From NCBI GenBank assembly GCA_028282785.1, contig JANQHE010000018.1, forward strand, positions 43,269 through 107,268: a DNA stretch of 64,000 bases, read 5' to 3'. Below are positions 9,031 to 18,822 of the stretch, piece after piece. Made by a program: the position numbers and the translations under genes. Position 1 is the stretch's first letter. Each line of letters begins with the position of its first letter. The notes beneath the pieces are model-generated. The model was given only the letters and a program-made list of their open reading frames with translations, ran no database searches and had not been told where the DNA came from. Origin of the DNA: Bacteroidales bacterium. Its GTDB lineage: Bacteria > Bacteroidota > Bacteroidia > Bacteroidales > UBA12077.

Positions 9031-10079
9031 TTCCTTAAAAATAGATCAATAGCATTTTCTAATCTCAAATTATAGGATAGATTTATATTAAACATACCTT
9101 CTTCAAAAATCCATGTATTATCTTGGTATAAGAACCTGCCAGGGACACCTTTTTTTTCGCATATATAAGCTTGCACATGGCCGAAAATTGTTTGCATTTC
9201 GTTAATTAAATAACCACCTTGCCCATCTTCAAAAAGGTCTATTGCCATAGAGTTAAAACCATATTTTTCGCAAATGTTTTTTACAAAGTTTAATAATTTT
9301 TCAGGAGGCTCAATATAATCAATTCCTTTTGTACCGCTTGCTTTATCTCCTTGTTTAACCTTTTGATGTCCAAAATAAGAATTACCTATTTTAACGACTC
9401 TCCATTCAAACTCATGTTTAACATATTCCTGAAGAATAATGAAACCTTTTTGGGTTTCATTATAAAGAGTTTTATACTTATTAAATAGCCTGATAATTTT
9501 AGATGGATTTTTTATTATACTTATAATACGTGATTTATAAGACCCCATTTTTAAATTTGGCCCATAGTTTTGTCTTAAGCCATTAGTCCCAAAAGCCGCA
9601 TCAATATATTTTTTAGCTTCACTTAATGATTTTATAATCTTGACCCCTTTACCAGAAGCTCCTATGTTAAATTTACCTACTATTGGGAATATGTGATTAT
9701 TAATAAAACCGTATGATTCTTTTTTATCATAAAAAATATGTGTTTTGGGATGGGGTAATTTGTTTGCCATCAACCAAAAGGATAAGTATCTTTTATTTTC
9801 ATGTATGGAAACCTCATCAAAATTGGGATAAACATATAATTTCATTATTTTATCCAATATATACAACCGCTCATCATAAAGTTTTTTGAATTTACTTTGT
9901 ATGGAAGATGGGGTGGCAAGAAATAAGTCAAAATTATTATTCGTTATTTGTTCGATCCAACTATCTTTAATGAGATTAATAATACTGTAATTGAGCCCTT
10001 TAGTTTTGCATGCTTCTACCCACATTAAGTGACCACTGTCGGTTTCATTTTTTAGAATAGCAACATGATATTTATCCAT
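9027..10079 (-). CDS. ATP-grasp ligase
   Basis: 350 residues. The ATP-grasp core is recognisable: FPIVGKFNIGASGKGVKII (glycine-rich loop, ~residues 134-152), IILQEYVKHEFEWRVVKIG (hinge and ADP site), KAIDLFED-like metal strand near SMAIDLFEDG, and the metal-binding INEMQTIFGH. ATP-grasp enzymes activate a carboxylate as acyl phosphate and join it to an amine or thiol. Within a polysaccharide locus the likely role is forming an amide between a sugar acid or amino acid and an amine, which is inference. It overlaps genes on both sides (4 and 8 bases), so it is translated with the neighbouring glycosyltransferase and asparagine-synthetase-like genes. Confidence 0.78.
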   Translation of the reverse strand: MDKYHVAILKNETDSGHLMWVEACKTKGLNYSIINLIKDSWIEQITNNNFDLFLATPSSIQSKFKKLYDERLYILDKIMKLYVYPNFDEVSIHENKRYLSFWLMANKLPHPKTHIFYDKKESYGFINNHIFPIVGKFNIGASGKGVKIIKSLSEAKKYIDAAFGTNGLRQNYGPNLKMGSYKSRIISIIKNPSKIIRLFNKYKTLYNETQKGFIILQEYVKHEFEWRVVKIGNSYFGHQKVKQGDKASGTKGIDYIEPPEKLLNFVKNICEKYGFNSMAIDLFEDGQGGYLINEMQTIFGHVQAYICEKKGVPGRFLYQDNTWIFEEGMFNINLSYNLRLENAIDLFLRK

Positions 10080-11829
10080 ATCTAAATTTTTTATAATTAA
10101 GGTCTATATTAATAAGATTTGTGAAACGATGCCAATATGATTCTGTGTTTAAATGATTTTTGTGATTTAAATCAAAAGTGTAACTTTTCTCGTTAAGCAG
10201 GGGTTTAATTTCTTTTGAAAGATTAGAAACCATATTTTTAACAAATTCTAATGTCCAATCTCTATAAGTAAAACTTTGCGGATATTTTTTTCTTTTAAGA
10301 TATATTCGATTAAACCGTTTTGCTATGTAAACTAATCTGTTTCCTAAGTATTCATTAGCAGTGTAATAACCATTTTTGGCATAAGGTATATTAGATAAAT
10401 CAAGCGCAAGAATATTGGTAATGTTAATATGTAAATCGGATTGATTAATTCTGGAAAGAGGATTCTGCGAAGAGTTATTTTTAAACAGCATACTATGCTC
10501 AGTTGAGAAAACGATTTCTAGAAAATCGATATCCATATATGGGTTTACGGTATATTTTATTTTACTACCAAAGATATTAGTATCTTGTGTATCATGCACT
10601 GAACCTACTATATTATACACAAATAAGAATTCACGAATTAGTTTTTCGTTATTAATTCTGAACTCAAAATGGTTTATTTTGTCCATAATTTCTTGAATAT
10701 CATTACTTGAGGACGTAATAAAATTTTTATCCAGAATTGATTGTATAATTGAATCTAAAGGTTCTTTTGAATATTCTATATGCCGAATAATTTCTGCTGT
10801 AATATAATCGTCATAAACAATTCCTTTTAAATAATCTCCTCCCATAAAACCGCCCAAGATCATTTCGGTTTCAGGGTTATTTTTAACTTCTTGTTCAATA
10901 GCATTTAATCGATGTGCCCTATGTATATTAATTAAAGAGTTTCCAAAATCTACTATTTTGTTAGAATATTCCATAAACCAATCTTTAGTTGGATTTGAAA
11001 CAAAATAATTATTATAGTTTAAATAACTCTTTTCAGCTAGTGTTTTTGCAATAACACTATCATGCGATAGAGGATTGCCAAAAGAAAATGTGTTTGTATT
11101 AATGTTTAAATTTAATAATGAAGCAAGGATCATTCTACTATCATTACCTCCCGTTAGTGTTAATGTTATTTTTTTAGGCTTTAGATAGTTTATGTATTGT
11201 TGTATAATTTCATTCCATAATTGGCTTAATTCATTATAAGAATAGTTTTTTAATTCTTGTTTTGTTAATTCTAATGGAGACCAGTATTGTCTTTCCTCAA
11301 TTGAGTTAATGAAACTTATAAAACAAGCTGGTTTGCTATAGTTTACATATTGAAATAACGTGTTGCTATCAATAAAATGTTCCATTAGAAAAAATAAACG
11401 TGTATTATTATAATCAACATAAAGAGGAGTTAATCTGGAAATATTTTCTAACAGGTTAGTTAGAATAAAAGAGTTATCTTTTTCGTATTTGAAGAATTTC
11501 TTTATACTTTGCCTATCATTATAAATTTGAAAGGTATTGTTTTTAATAATTATGATATTGAATACACCTTTGATATATCTTATAAATTTGTCTCCATATA
11601 TAGAATAGAGTTCTATTAAGAGGTTATATTGTTTATAATGTTTGTATTGAAAATAGATATTTTTCCTTGGTAATATATATCCATCAATAATAAACTGAAT
11701 ATTGTTAGTTGTATCAGTTTGAATTTGATAATCAGAATAAAATTGATAATTTTTTGATACGTGAGAATATTTAAATTTAGAAAGGTAAGCGCTTTCCAGA
11801 TTAGTTATTATCCAATTTAAATTTTCCAT
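10072..11829 (-). CDS. Asparagine-synthetase-like protein with degenerate glutaminase domain
   Basis: 585 residues. The C-terminal part carries the PP-loop ATP pyrophosphatase motif TGGNDS at 226-231, used in this family to adenylate a carboxylate for amide formation. The N-terminal ~130 residues have the layout of a class II glutaminase (INDRQSIKKFF-type segment near 103-113), but the catalytic Cys2 is absent: the protein starts MENLN. Glutamine cannot therefore be the ammonia source through the usual route. Such proteins are common in exopolysaccharide loci, where they are proposed to amidate uronic acids. A second relative lies at 18819-20384. Confidence 0.78.
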   Translation of the reverse strand: MENLNWIITNLESAYLSKFKYSHVSKNYQFYSDYQIQTDTTNNIQFIIDGYILPRKNIYFQYKHYKQYNLLIELYSIYGDKFIRYIKGVFNIIIIKNNTFQIYNDRQSIKKFFKYEKDNSFILTNLLENISRLTPLYVDYNNTRLFFLMEHFIDSNTLFQYVNYSKPACFISFINSIEERQYWSPLELTKQELKNYSYNELSQLWNEIIQQYINYLKPKKITLTLTGGNDSRMILASLLNLNINTNTFSFGNPLSHDSVIAKTLAEKSYLNYNNYFVSNPTKDWFMEYSNKIVDFGNSLINIHRAHRLNAIEQEVKNNPETEMILGGFMGGDYLKGIVYDDYITAEIIRHIEYSKEPLDSIIQSILDKNFITSSSNDIQEIMDKINHFEFRINNEKLIREFLFVYNIVGSVHDTQDTNIFGSKIKYTVNPYMDIDFLEIVFSTEHSMLFKNNSSQNPLSRINQSDLHINITNILALDLSNIPYAKNGYYTANEYLGNRLVYIAKRFNRIYLKRKKYPQSFTYRDWTLEFVKNMVSNLSKEIKPLLNEKSYTFDLNHKNHLNTESYWHRFTNLINIDLNYKKFRYG

Positions 11830-11833
11830 TGAA

Positions 11834-12919
11834 TTATACAGATTTATATAGTTCTAAATAATTCTGTGCCATTTTATTAAGAGAAAAAAAATCTTTTAAT
11901 TTATGTAATCCCTTGTTTCCCATATTTTCTTGTAATTTTGGATTATCAATTAGTTTTATTAAAGTATTCAAAAATGCATTCTGATTTTGTGAGGGAATTA
12001 AATATCCATTTATTTTATCTTCAATTATTTCCGAATTTCCACCAACATTACTGGTTATAACTGGTTTAGAATAAAACATATATTCTAGTATTGAATTAGA
12101 AATACCCTCACCGTGGCTTGGTGTGGTATATGATAAAAGAACTCCAATATTCATGGCTAAAATAATCTCCTCAACGTTTAAAACTTTTCCTGTAAAAATT
12201 ATATTTTTTTCTTCATCTTTAGATATCAAGGATTTCATTTTCTTAAAATTTGGCCCATCGCCTATGCAGATAAACGTAATGTCTTTACGTAATTTAAGTA
12301 TTTGTTTGGCAACTTGTAAAAATGTATAATAGTCCTTACCGCTTCTAAAATTCGCAACCATCCCGACCACCTTATCTGTTTTAATTTTCAGACTTTTAAT
12401 TATTTGTGCGGTATTTAATCTTTTTTCTTTATTTATATCAAATCCATTATAAATAACTTTGAATTTTTTATTATTTAATTTCTTCTTTGCCTTTAACCCT
12501 GCGTATGAATTTGAGATAACTGCGTTGGACAAGAAGAAACTAATATTATATAAAAAATATTGCCAGGGCAGATTATTTAGAGGAACGCTGCCACGAATGC
12601 AACCGTTAATATGTTTTGTCTTTGTGTATTTTGCTGCAATACCTGACATTATTGAAGAAACTAGGTCCCAACTATGTAATATATCCGGTTTTAGTAATTT
12701 AATTCTATAAATCAAAAACTTTAAAAACTTTAAAGATTTCTTATAAGAAAGAAAATAATGGATTGTAATATTTAAATTTAATACCTCCGGATATTCAATA
12801 GCCTTATTAAATAAAATAACTTCAACAGAATTGTCTACAGCAATAGCTTTCAGAAGCTCTACAAATTGTTTTTCTTTGCCTCCTCTTTTAAGAGTGTCAA
12901 TTACGTAAAGAATTCGCAT
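11834..12919 (-). CDS. Glycosyltransferase, GT4-like
   Basis: 361 residues with the classic GT4 start MRILYVIDTLKRGGKEKQF (acceptor-domain glycine loop), a mid-protein KVVGMVANFRSGKDYYTFL, ICIGDGPNFKKM, and the donor-binding GEGISNSILEYMFYSKPVI followed by GGNSEII. It is a retaining GT-B enzyme using a nucleotide sugar, expected at the cytoplasmic face of the inner membrane. It is 4 bases from the downstream asparagine-synthetase-like gene. Specificity cannot be read from sequence. Confidence 0.88.
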   Translation of the reverse strand: MRILYVIDTLKRGGKEKQFVELLKAIAVDNSVEVILFNKAIEYPEVLNLNITIHYFLSYKKSLKFLKFLIYRIKLLKPDILHSWDLVSSIMSGIAAKYTKTKHINGCIRGSVPLNNLPWQYFLYNISFFLSNAVISNSYAGLKAKKKLNNKKFKVIYNGFDINKEKRLNTAQIIKSLKIKTDKVVGMVANFRSGKDYYTFLQVAKQILKLRKDITFICIGDGPNFKKMKSLISKDEEKNIIFTGKVLNVEEIILAMNIGVLLSYTTPSHGEGISNSILEYMFYSKPVITSNVGGNSEIIEDKINGYLIPSQNQNAFLNTLIKLIDNPKLQENMGNKGLHKLKDFFSLNKMAQNYLELYKSV

Positions 12920-12925
12920 CGAAAT

Positions 12926-14062
12926 CTATCTATTTTCAATTTTATTAATAAACGTTTTTGCTAAATTTATAGGGTTATGATGGTTTTTAACATAGCTAAT
13001 ACAATTGGTTTGCATTTCATTATGTGATTTTGAATTTAATTTATCAAGCTCTTTTATTAAATTTCTAAGATTATCTTTAACTATTCCTAAACTATTTTTT
13101 TTAATTATATTATCTGGATCAACTTTTGTTGTTGTAAATACTGGTGTGCCAAAACAAAAGGCTTCCAAAAATGTATTTGAAAAACCTTCATAATGGGAAG
13201 TATTTAATAAGCAAATAGCATTAGAAAAAAAATCTTCTTTTTGTGAGTTTCCAATAAAACCAACAAATTCAACATTATTACATTCTTTTAATTTTGAAAT
13301 TGCGGATTGTGTAATATGGTCTATATGGTAGCTATTTACTCCTGCGATTTTAAAATTAAAGGTTGATAAATTTTGAACTAATTCCAATAAGCCATTTAAA
13401 TTCTTCTGGTGCTGAAATATACCAATCCATGCAATATATTTGCGATAATTAAAAGGATGAAAACTAGTTTCATATAGAAAGCTTAATTTAATAGGATTAT
13501 ATATTTTAAAAATAGATTTGGTTGGAAACTTTTTCTTAAAGTTTAAGAATTGATAATTATTCTGACAAGCAATAAATTTTGCTCTTTTTAACCCGATATT
13601 ATAACCTAATCGTTCTTTTAAATTCAACCTCTTTTTATATCTATCATCTGAATCAATGTCATTGGCAGATCTAAAAATAAATTTAGATCCAACAATCTGT
13701 GATATAATTGCAGCTAGTGCTGTGTTGAAACCAGAACAAGCTTGGTAAATATAACAAGGCTTATATTTTAAAATAGCAGAAAAAAGTAGGGGTATACGGT
13801 AAAAAATAAATCTAAATTTAGGAATGCCTTTATTTTCATCATAGATTTTAATAAAAGTAATATTGGGATCATTACAGATAATATTTTCATAGTTATTTTC
13901 GAAAACAAGGATTCCAATGTTATAATTATTTTTAACAAATCCTTCAACCCATGAGAATTGTTGCGTTGCTGCTCCTCCTACCACTTTATTTTTTGACGTA
14001 TATAAGTATTGAAGATGTAAGTCAAAAAATAATATTTTCTTTTTTTTGGATGATTCGTTCAT
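12926..14062 (-). CDS. Glycosyltransferase, GT4-like
   Basis: 378 residues. GGAATQQFSWVEGFVKNN near the N-terminus is the acceptor-side loop, and IAWIGIFQHQKNLNGLLEL and HYEGFSNTFLEAFCFGTPVF form the donor site of a GT4 enzyme. Its start lies 41 bases inside the 3' end of the Wzy-like gene, an unusually deep overlap. The start is supported by the family's usual short, basic N-terminus before KILFFDLHLQ; a later start would remove the first strand. It is expected to add one sugar of the repeat unit. Confidence 0.86.
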   Translation of the reverse strand: MNESSKKKKILFFDLHLQYLYTSKNKVVGGAATQQFSWVEGFVKNNYNIGILVFENNYENIICNDPNITFIKIYDENKGIPKFRFIFYRIPLLFSAILKYKPCYIYQACSGFNTALAAIISQIVGSKFIFRSANDIDSDDRYKKRLNLKERLGYNIGLKRAKFIACQNNYQFLNFKKKFPTKSIFKIYNPIKLSFLYETSFHPFNYRKYIAWIGIFQHQKNLNGLLELVQNLSTFNFKIAGVNSYHIDHITQSAISKLKECNNVEFVGFIGNSQKEDFFSNAICLLNTSHYEGFSNTFLEAFCFGTPVFTTTKVDPDNIIKKNSLGIVKDNLRNLIKELDKLNSKSHNEMQTNCISYVKNHHNPINLAKTFINKIENR

Positions 14063-15245
14063 AAAAAACTAAATATGCAATAACGGAAAGTTGAACTGAT
14101 AAATATAAATTGTAAAACATTAATGGCATGAATCCTGCGATTAATAATAAAAGTGGAGTTTGTTTTTTAAAAGTTTGAAAATTTGTTACAAAGAGTTTTT
14201 TAAGAAAACTTAAATAAAGAATAAAGAAAAATATACCATGCGATGCTAATATTTGTGTATATGAAAAATTACTTTCAGTTATTCCTTCCAAGAGCCCTCT
14301 AGCGGCATAATAATACCCTACACCAACCCAAGGATTATTTATAAAGTTATTCCAGGTTGCTATTATTTGAAGACCTCGACCTTGATATAAGGATGTTTCT
14401 TCATATCTTTCATAGATATGAAATTTTGAAAAATAACTTTCAAGGTTAATATTCAGGGTAAAAAATAACGCAATGAAAAAGCCAATAAATATTAGTTTAT
14501 AAAATGTTTTAGGTTTTTTCCAATTATAAAATAGATATATAAATATTCCAATTAAACTTATTGCAAACGCACCTCTTGTTGAGTGAATAATTATTATAAA
14601 TAAATAGAGCAATATATTAACCCAAAACCATAAATTACTAATGTGCAAGTTGAAAATTTTAATATTTCTCATTTTCATTATAATTAAAAGAAAAATCCCA
14701 AAACTTAACTGAAGAGAGATTCTATTAATATGAAAAGATTTACTCATTATTCTTTCATTTTGTATAGTGCCTGATGACAAGTCTGTAAGTATATTGATAT
14801 TTATTATACCAAGATAACCTAAAAGAATTACAATAAATATGAATACTGTGCAATAGTATGCTATTTGAATTACCTTCTTATAAAGTTCATAATTCTTGGC
14901 TAAATTCACCATTAATAAGAAATACCAATAAATATAAGAAAAACCCAACAAAGCACTATATATTGGTTTTGCATTTAATCTAAATATATTGGATTCCATT
15001 ATAATATAAAAAAATGCGAAAATTGTATAAATAAATAAATATGGAAGCCTTGTCTTCTTGTTGGAAATAGCAATGACTATCATGGTTGGTATATAAACAA
15101 ATATCCCCTCGGTGAATCTTAAATCAAAGTTAAAGTATATCTGGGTTAATTTTGAAATATCACTTGGAACACGGAATATCCAGAGAATTATCAATAAAAT
15201 GGATATAAACCTTAATTGTTCTATTTGTTTTTTATCTATTATCAT
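14022..15245 (-). CDS. Wzy-like O-antigen polymerase / O-antigen ligase-family membrane protein
   Basis: 407 residues, very hydrophobic, with about ten predicted membrane helices. The large periplasmic loop typical of Wzy/WaaL proteins is present, followed by the family signature NPWVGVGYYYAARGL near residues 300-315, and an ILASHG segment just after it. As the only protein of this kind in the locus it is the candidate polymerase that joins repeat units in the periplasm. It follows the flippase with a 4-base overlap. Sequence divergence among Wzy proteins makes polymerase versus ligase a contextual judgement. Confidence 0.8.
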   Translation of the reverse strand: MIIDKKQIEQLRFISILLIILWIFRVPSDISKLTQIYFNFDLRFTEGIFVYIPTMIVIAISNKKTRLPYLFIYTIFAFFYIIMESNIFRLNAKPIYSALLGFSYIYWYFLLMVNLAKNYELYKKVIQIAYYCTVFIFIVILLGYLGIININILTDLSSGTIQNERIMSKSFHINRISLQLSFGIFLLIIMKMRNIKIFNLHISNLWFWVNILLYLFIIIIHSTRGAFAISLIGIFIYLFYNWKKPKTFYKLIFIGFFIALFFTLNINLESYFSKFHIYERYEETSLYQGRGLQIIATWNNFINNPWVGVGYYYAARGLLEGITESNFSYTQILASHGIFFFILYLSFLKKLFVTNFQTFKKQTPLLLLIAGFMPLMFYNLYLSVQLSVIAYLVFYERIIQKKENIIF

Positions 15246-16525
15246 TGATTTTTTATAACATATTTTTTATAAAAGAGAGTGTAATAAAAAGAAATTATTG
15301 GTAAATAAAAAATAGAATAACTAATAATGGCAATATATATGAATTTACTCAAAGTTAACAAACTGTAATAGTTAACTAAAAAGCAGAGGATTAAAAGAGA
15401 TAGCGTTCCAGATAATCTTACAGCCGACACTAAAACTTGCTTGTTAATAAGTTTTGAATTCAGTATGGCAACTGCATAATTGTCTGCTAATTGCAAGGGC
15501 AAAGTAAAGAGAATAATTTGAAAGTAGCTTATCCCGTCATGCCATTTTGGTAAAATCAAGGGTATAAGATATTCGAGAACAAACCAAAATAGAGGTATTG
15601 CCGCAAATGAAACTAAAAGTAATAGTCCGGTTTCTTTTAACACAATTTTATGAACCCCAACATATTTTTTTTTTGCCAGGAATTCATAAAGATCTTGTTT
15701 TCTGACTTTTATTGCTGATTTAAGTAGTATTACTATATTGCTCACCACCATTGTTCCGAAACCATAAAAACCCAAAGCTACAGAACCAATAAATTTCAAT
15801 AAAAGAATTCTTTCAGCATAAACCAAAGACCCGTTAGAAAGATTAATAAAAACGAAAGGTAAACTTATTGGTAGTATTTTTTTAAGCTCTTTAATGTTGA
15901 ATAAAAATTTATATTGAAATTTAACCGTTTTTTTCAAAATTAGAATACTAGATATTGAATCAATTATTCCAGATAAAAGAACAGCATAAATTTTAAGATA
16001 TGGAACAAATATAATAACAAGTATTGCAGTAATAATGCCTATAATCATAGAACTATAAGCTAAAAGCTTATAATTTTTTTGGATTATTCCTTCCGTTGAA
16101 AATATTCCATTTATTTTTGTTAGAAATAAACCGGTTGAGGCAATAAGAACTAAAATCGAAACTTGAGATGATGTAATAAATAGAATACTTATGCAACCAA
16201 TAATAAGGAGTAAAAGAGATAAAATTATTTCAAATGAATAAATAACATTTCTTAAATAATCAGCTTGTTCATAATCCTCTTTTCCAATAGCATGGCCAAT
16301 TTCTCTTTGTGCAACAGGCTTTAATCCTAAAGAACCATACTTATTTAATTTTTGAATTAAATCAATGGACTGCAGCAATCCATAATCTGCAGGGCCTAAG
16401 TATTTTGCAACAAAATAGCTTCGCACGAGCCTTATTGGATATAATATTAGAGTCGAGCCTGTGGTCAATAAAAAATCTTTAAAACGACGTTTTTTAATGA
16501 AAGAGAAATTGAAATTTGGTTTCAA
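15242..16525 (-). CDS. Oligosaccharide flippase, Wzx/MOP family
   Basis: 427 residues with about 12 membrane helices. The start follows the pattern of polysaccharide flippases: SFIKKRRFKDFLLTTGSTL, then RSYFVAKYLGPADYGLLQS, with the LGPxDYG motif characteristic of the PST/MATE-like branch. It should move the lipid-linked repeat unit across the inner membrane for the adjacent Wzy-like polymerase, and the pairing of Wzx and Wzy identifies the pathway. It starts 1 base after the gene upstream ends (16527), and overlaps the polymerase gene by 4 bases. Confidence 0.88.
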   Translation of the reverse strand: MKPNFNFSFIKKRRFKDFLLTTGSTLILYPIRLVRSYFVAKYLGPADYGLLQSIDLIQKLNKYGSLGLKPVAQREIGHAIGKEDYEQADYLRNVIYSFEIILSLLLLIIGCISILFITSSQVSILVLIASTGLFLTKINGIFSTEGIIQKNYKLLAYSSMIIGIITAILVIIFVPYLKIYAVLLSGIIDSISSILILKKTVKFQYKFLFNIKELKKILPISLPFVFINLSNGSLVYAERILLLKFIGSVALGFYGFGTMVVSNIVILLKSAIKVRKQDLYEFLAKKKYVGVHKIVLKETGLLLLVSFAAIPLFWFVLEYLIPLILPKWHDGISYFQIILFTLPLQLADNYAVAILNSKLINKQVLVSAVRLSGTLSLLILCFLVNYYSLLTLSKFIYIAIISYSIFYLPIISFYYTLFYKKYVIKNQ

Positions 16526-16526
16526 G

Positions 16527-17606
16527 CTAGTTAATTAATTTTATTAATCTGTTTGCAAATTCGACCATACCGTTTTCAGATAGAATATGTTTATATAGGT
16601 TCTGCGCATTTATTGCAATTTGCTCGCGTTGTTCTTTTTCTTTCAAATAAAAATCAATTTTTTGATTTAAGTCGTTTAAATCCCAGTTAAAAGGAACATA
16701 AGTATTATTTGCAACAAATAAATTGGGCCAGGTAAGCATGTGTCCCATGGATGGTTTTAATAGAGTCGCACCACAAATTATTATTTCGAAATCACGAAGT
16801 GTAATTTCTCCTAAACCAAAAGGGCCAACAGCAACTTTGGATAGAGCTAACTCGTCAAAATATGCCTGTAATGAAACTACTGTGTTGTCTGAATTGAATT
16901 TTGATACAATGTGATTAATTGCTTTTCTGTGTGTCACAATAGATGTTCTGGTATGGTTTAAACTTACTCGATTTGATAATGCTATTGTTCTTTCATTTTT
17001 TGGATTTACGAAATCCACATTGATTTTTTTAACCCAATCTTTGCCTAAGAAAGGCCTTAGCCTGTTATAATATTTATTGAACTTGTTATTTCGGTATTTT
17101 GTATAATTTTCAAAACAAGTATTCCATGAAATATCAATTTTATGTAAAAGGCTTTCTTCCGGTATAAAATAGTCTGTTTCTTGCTCATTTGAATCATATA
17201 GTTCCTTAAAATAATCTGTAAAAATCCTTCCAGTGTTAAACTTTTTTAAATAAAGGTTTTTGTCTTTAAATACCTGGTTTTTAAAATATTTTTTAACATA
17301 GGGTAATACTTTAAATTGTGTGCTCCATGTACTATCGGAAATATCAAACCAGAAAATTTCAATATTTCTGGATGCAATTCGAGTTAATAAATTGAAAATG
17401 AAATCCTCATTATCACTCCAATAGTGTTTTAAAACTTTAGAGTTGATAAATAGTATGTTTGTATCCTCTGAAATATTTTTTATGTTAAAAACAAATTTAA
17501 CTTTATAACCAATTGATTTTAGATATTTAGAAGAATGAAGAAGAGGAAAATTAAAAGCTCTTGAGTTTGGACTATCGTTATTGGTTAAAACCGTTATTTT
17601 ATTCAT
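16527..17606 (-). CDS. Putative glycosyltransferase, divergent GT-B
   Basis: 359 residues. The first ~150 residues look like a Rossmann half (MNKITVLTNNDSPNSRAFNFPLL; NIEIFWFDISDSTWST). The C-terminal half has a GT-B-like donor region: VAVGPFGLGEITLRDFEIIICGATLLKP, where the conserved E and the small-residue loop replace the usual GT4 E-x7-E block. No closer family is recognised. Position between GT4 and flippase genes supports transfer of one sugar of the repeat unit. It overlaps the GT4 gene upstream by 8 bases. Confidence 0.65.
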   Translation of the reverse strand: MNKITVLTNNDSPNSRAFNFPLLHSSKYLKSIGYKVKFVFNIKNISEDTNILFINSKVLKHYWSDNEDFIFNLLTRIASRNIEIFWFDISDSTWSTQFKVLPYVKKYFKNQVFKDKNLYLKKFNTGRIFTDYFKELYDSNEQETDYFIPEESLLHKIDISWNTCFENYTKYRNNKFNKYYNRLRPFLGKDWVKKINVDFVNPKNERTIALSNRVSLNHTRTSIVTHRKAINHIVSKFNSDNTVVSLQAYFDELALSKVAVGPFGLGEITLRDFEIIICGATLLKPSMGHMLTWPNLFVANNTYVPFNWDLNDLNQKIDFYLKEKEQREQIAINAQNLYKHILSENGMVEFANRLIKLIN

Positions 17607-18822
17607 TGATTGTCGATTTCAGTATTTCTATTTCTTTTTCAATTCTTTCTTCCCAATCCAGTAGTATTTTATTTGCCAGCAATGATGATTGATCTTTATT
17701 TTTTTGCACAACATTTGGATTTGTAATTAAATGTTCCAATTCTTTTGTAAGCTCAACCTCACAATTATATCTATCAATAGTAATTATACCGCCATTTAAA
17801 TATTTATTTGTGGACAAGTCCCTTGATTCATTATAATCTGGTTTAAAACTAACAATACAATTTTGTCCATATAATGCTTCCAAAACCGTGTTAGAAAGAT
17901 TTCCCAAATAATTTAAAGAAACATAGATATCAGATACCAAATAATATGAATAAATATCAGCATGAGGAATAGAACCGTTTAGAATAATGTTAGGAAAATC
18001 CTTTAATGTGTTTTTTATTGAATAAAAATATGTTCCATCACCAATTATGATTGCAAAAAATTTTTGATTTAATTCGTTAAGTTTAATGATTGATTTAACG
18101 AATTCATGTATTCCTTTATCGGCTTCTAGTCTTCCAACAAATAATATAATTGGAATGCCTTGGAGAATATTATGCTTCTTTCTTATATCAATTGAATTAC
18201 AAAAGCTCTTTTTACTTATACCATTTAACATGACTGTTTTTGGAGTAGAGGGTGAAGTGTATTTTTCTAAAAATTGGAATACAGGAGTTCCATCTTCACT
18301 TGAAATAATGTGATCAAATTTAACTTTAAAACTATAATACCTAATAAAATTCCTAATTTTGTAATACCTATTTTTAAATAGAACAAAATGTGTTGTAATT
18401 CCATGTAATCTTAAAACTACTTTTTTTTGAGTAAATATTTTAAATAGAGCTCCAATAAATACATTTGCTCTGTCTACATAAATAATATTATAATTATTCT
18501 TTTTACATAAACGATAACTAAATATAAAATTAGAAATGCTGAAAGCTAAATTCGAGAATATCTTAAATACTAAAACATTATCAAGTTTAGATAAAATATT
18601 TGGTTTATTTAATATGTGAAAATCTGCAATAAAGGGCTTTACCTTCACTATTTTATAATTGTTATTGTCGTTGTTTATGAGAATGCTATCGAATAGTATG
18701 TTGGTTTTATGAAGTTTTTCGAAAAGCTTCGAAATAGCCGGCATACCTTCCGGATTCCAGGATTTTTCATATACAGATTTTCTTAGTGCGGAGTAAAAAC
18801 TTGTAATGAATAAAACTTTCAC
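17599..18822 (-). CDS. Glycosyltransferase, GT4-like
   Basis: 407 residues. GT4 donor motifs are clear: PIILFVGRLEADKGIHEFVKS, IIGDGTYFYSIKNTL, IPHADIYSYYLVSDIYVSL and LSNTVLEALYGQNCIVSF. The N-terminal acceptor domain starts MKVLFITSFYSALRKSVYEK. The E-x7-E position has one Glu (LEALYGQN), a common variation. It overlaps neighbours by 4 and 8 bases, part of the tightly packed glycan assembly block. Donor and linkage unknown. Confidence 0.85.
   Translation of the reverse strand: MKVLFITSFYSALRKSVYEKSWNPEGMPAISKLFEKLHKTNILFDSILINNDNNNYKIVKVKPFIADFHILNKPNILSKLDNVLVFKIFSNLAFSISNFIFSYRLCKKNNYNIIYVDRANVFIGALFKIFTQKKVVLRLHGITTHFVLFKNRYYKIRNFIRYYSFKVKFDHIISSEDGTPVFQFLEKYTSPSTPKTVMLNGISKKSFCNSIDIRKKHNILQGIPIILFVGRLEADKGIHEFVKSIIKLNELNQKFFAIIIGDGTYFYSIKNTLKDFPNIILNGSIPHADIYSYYLVSDIYVSLNYLGNLSNTVLEALYGQNCIVSFKPDYNESRDLSTNKYLNGGIITIDRYNCEVELTKELEHLITNPNVVQKNKDQSSLLANKILLDWEERIEKEIEILKSTINE

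Noticed and set aside
12123..12710. Open frames on the plus strand inside the glycosyltransferase block
   Set aside because: They are opposite conserved GT4 genes whose motifs read on the minus strand; the plus-strand translations have no family features.
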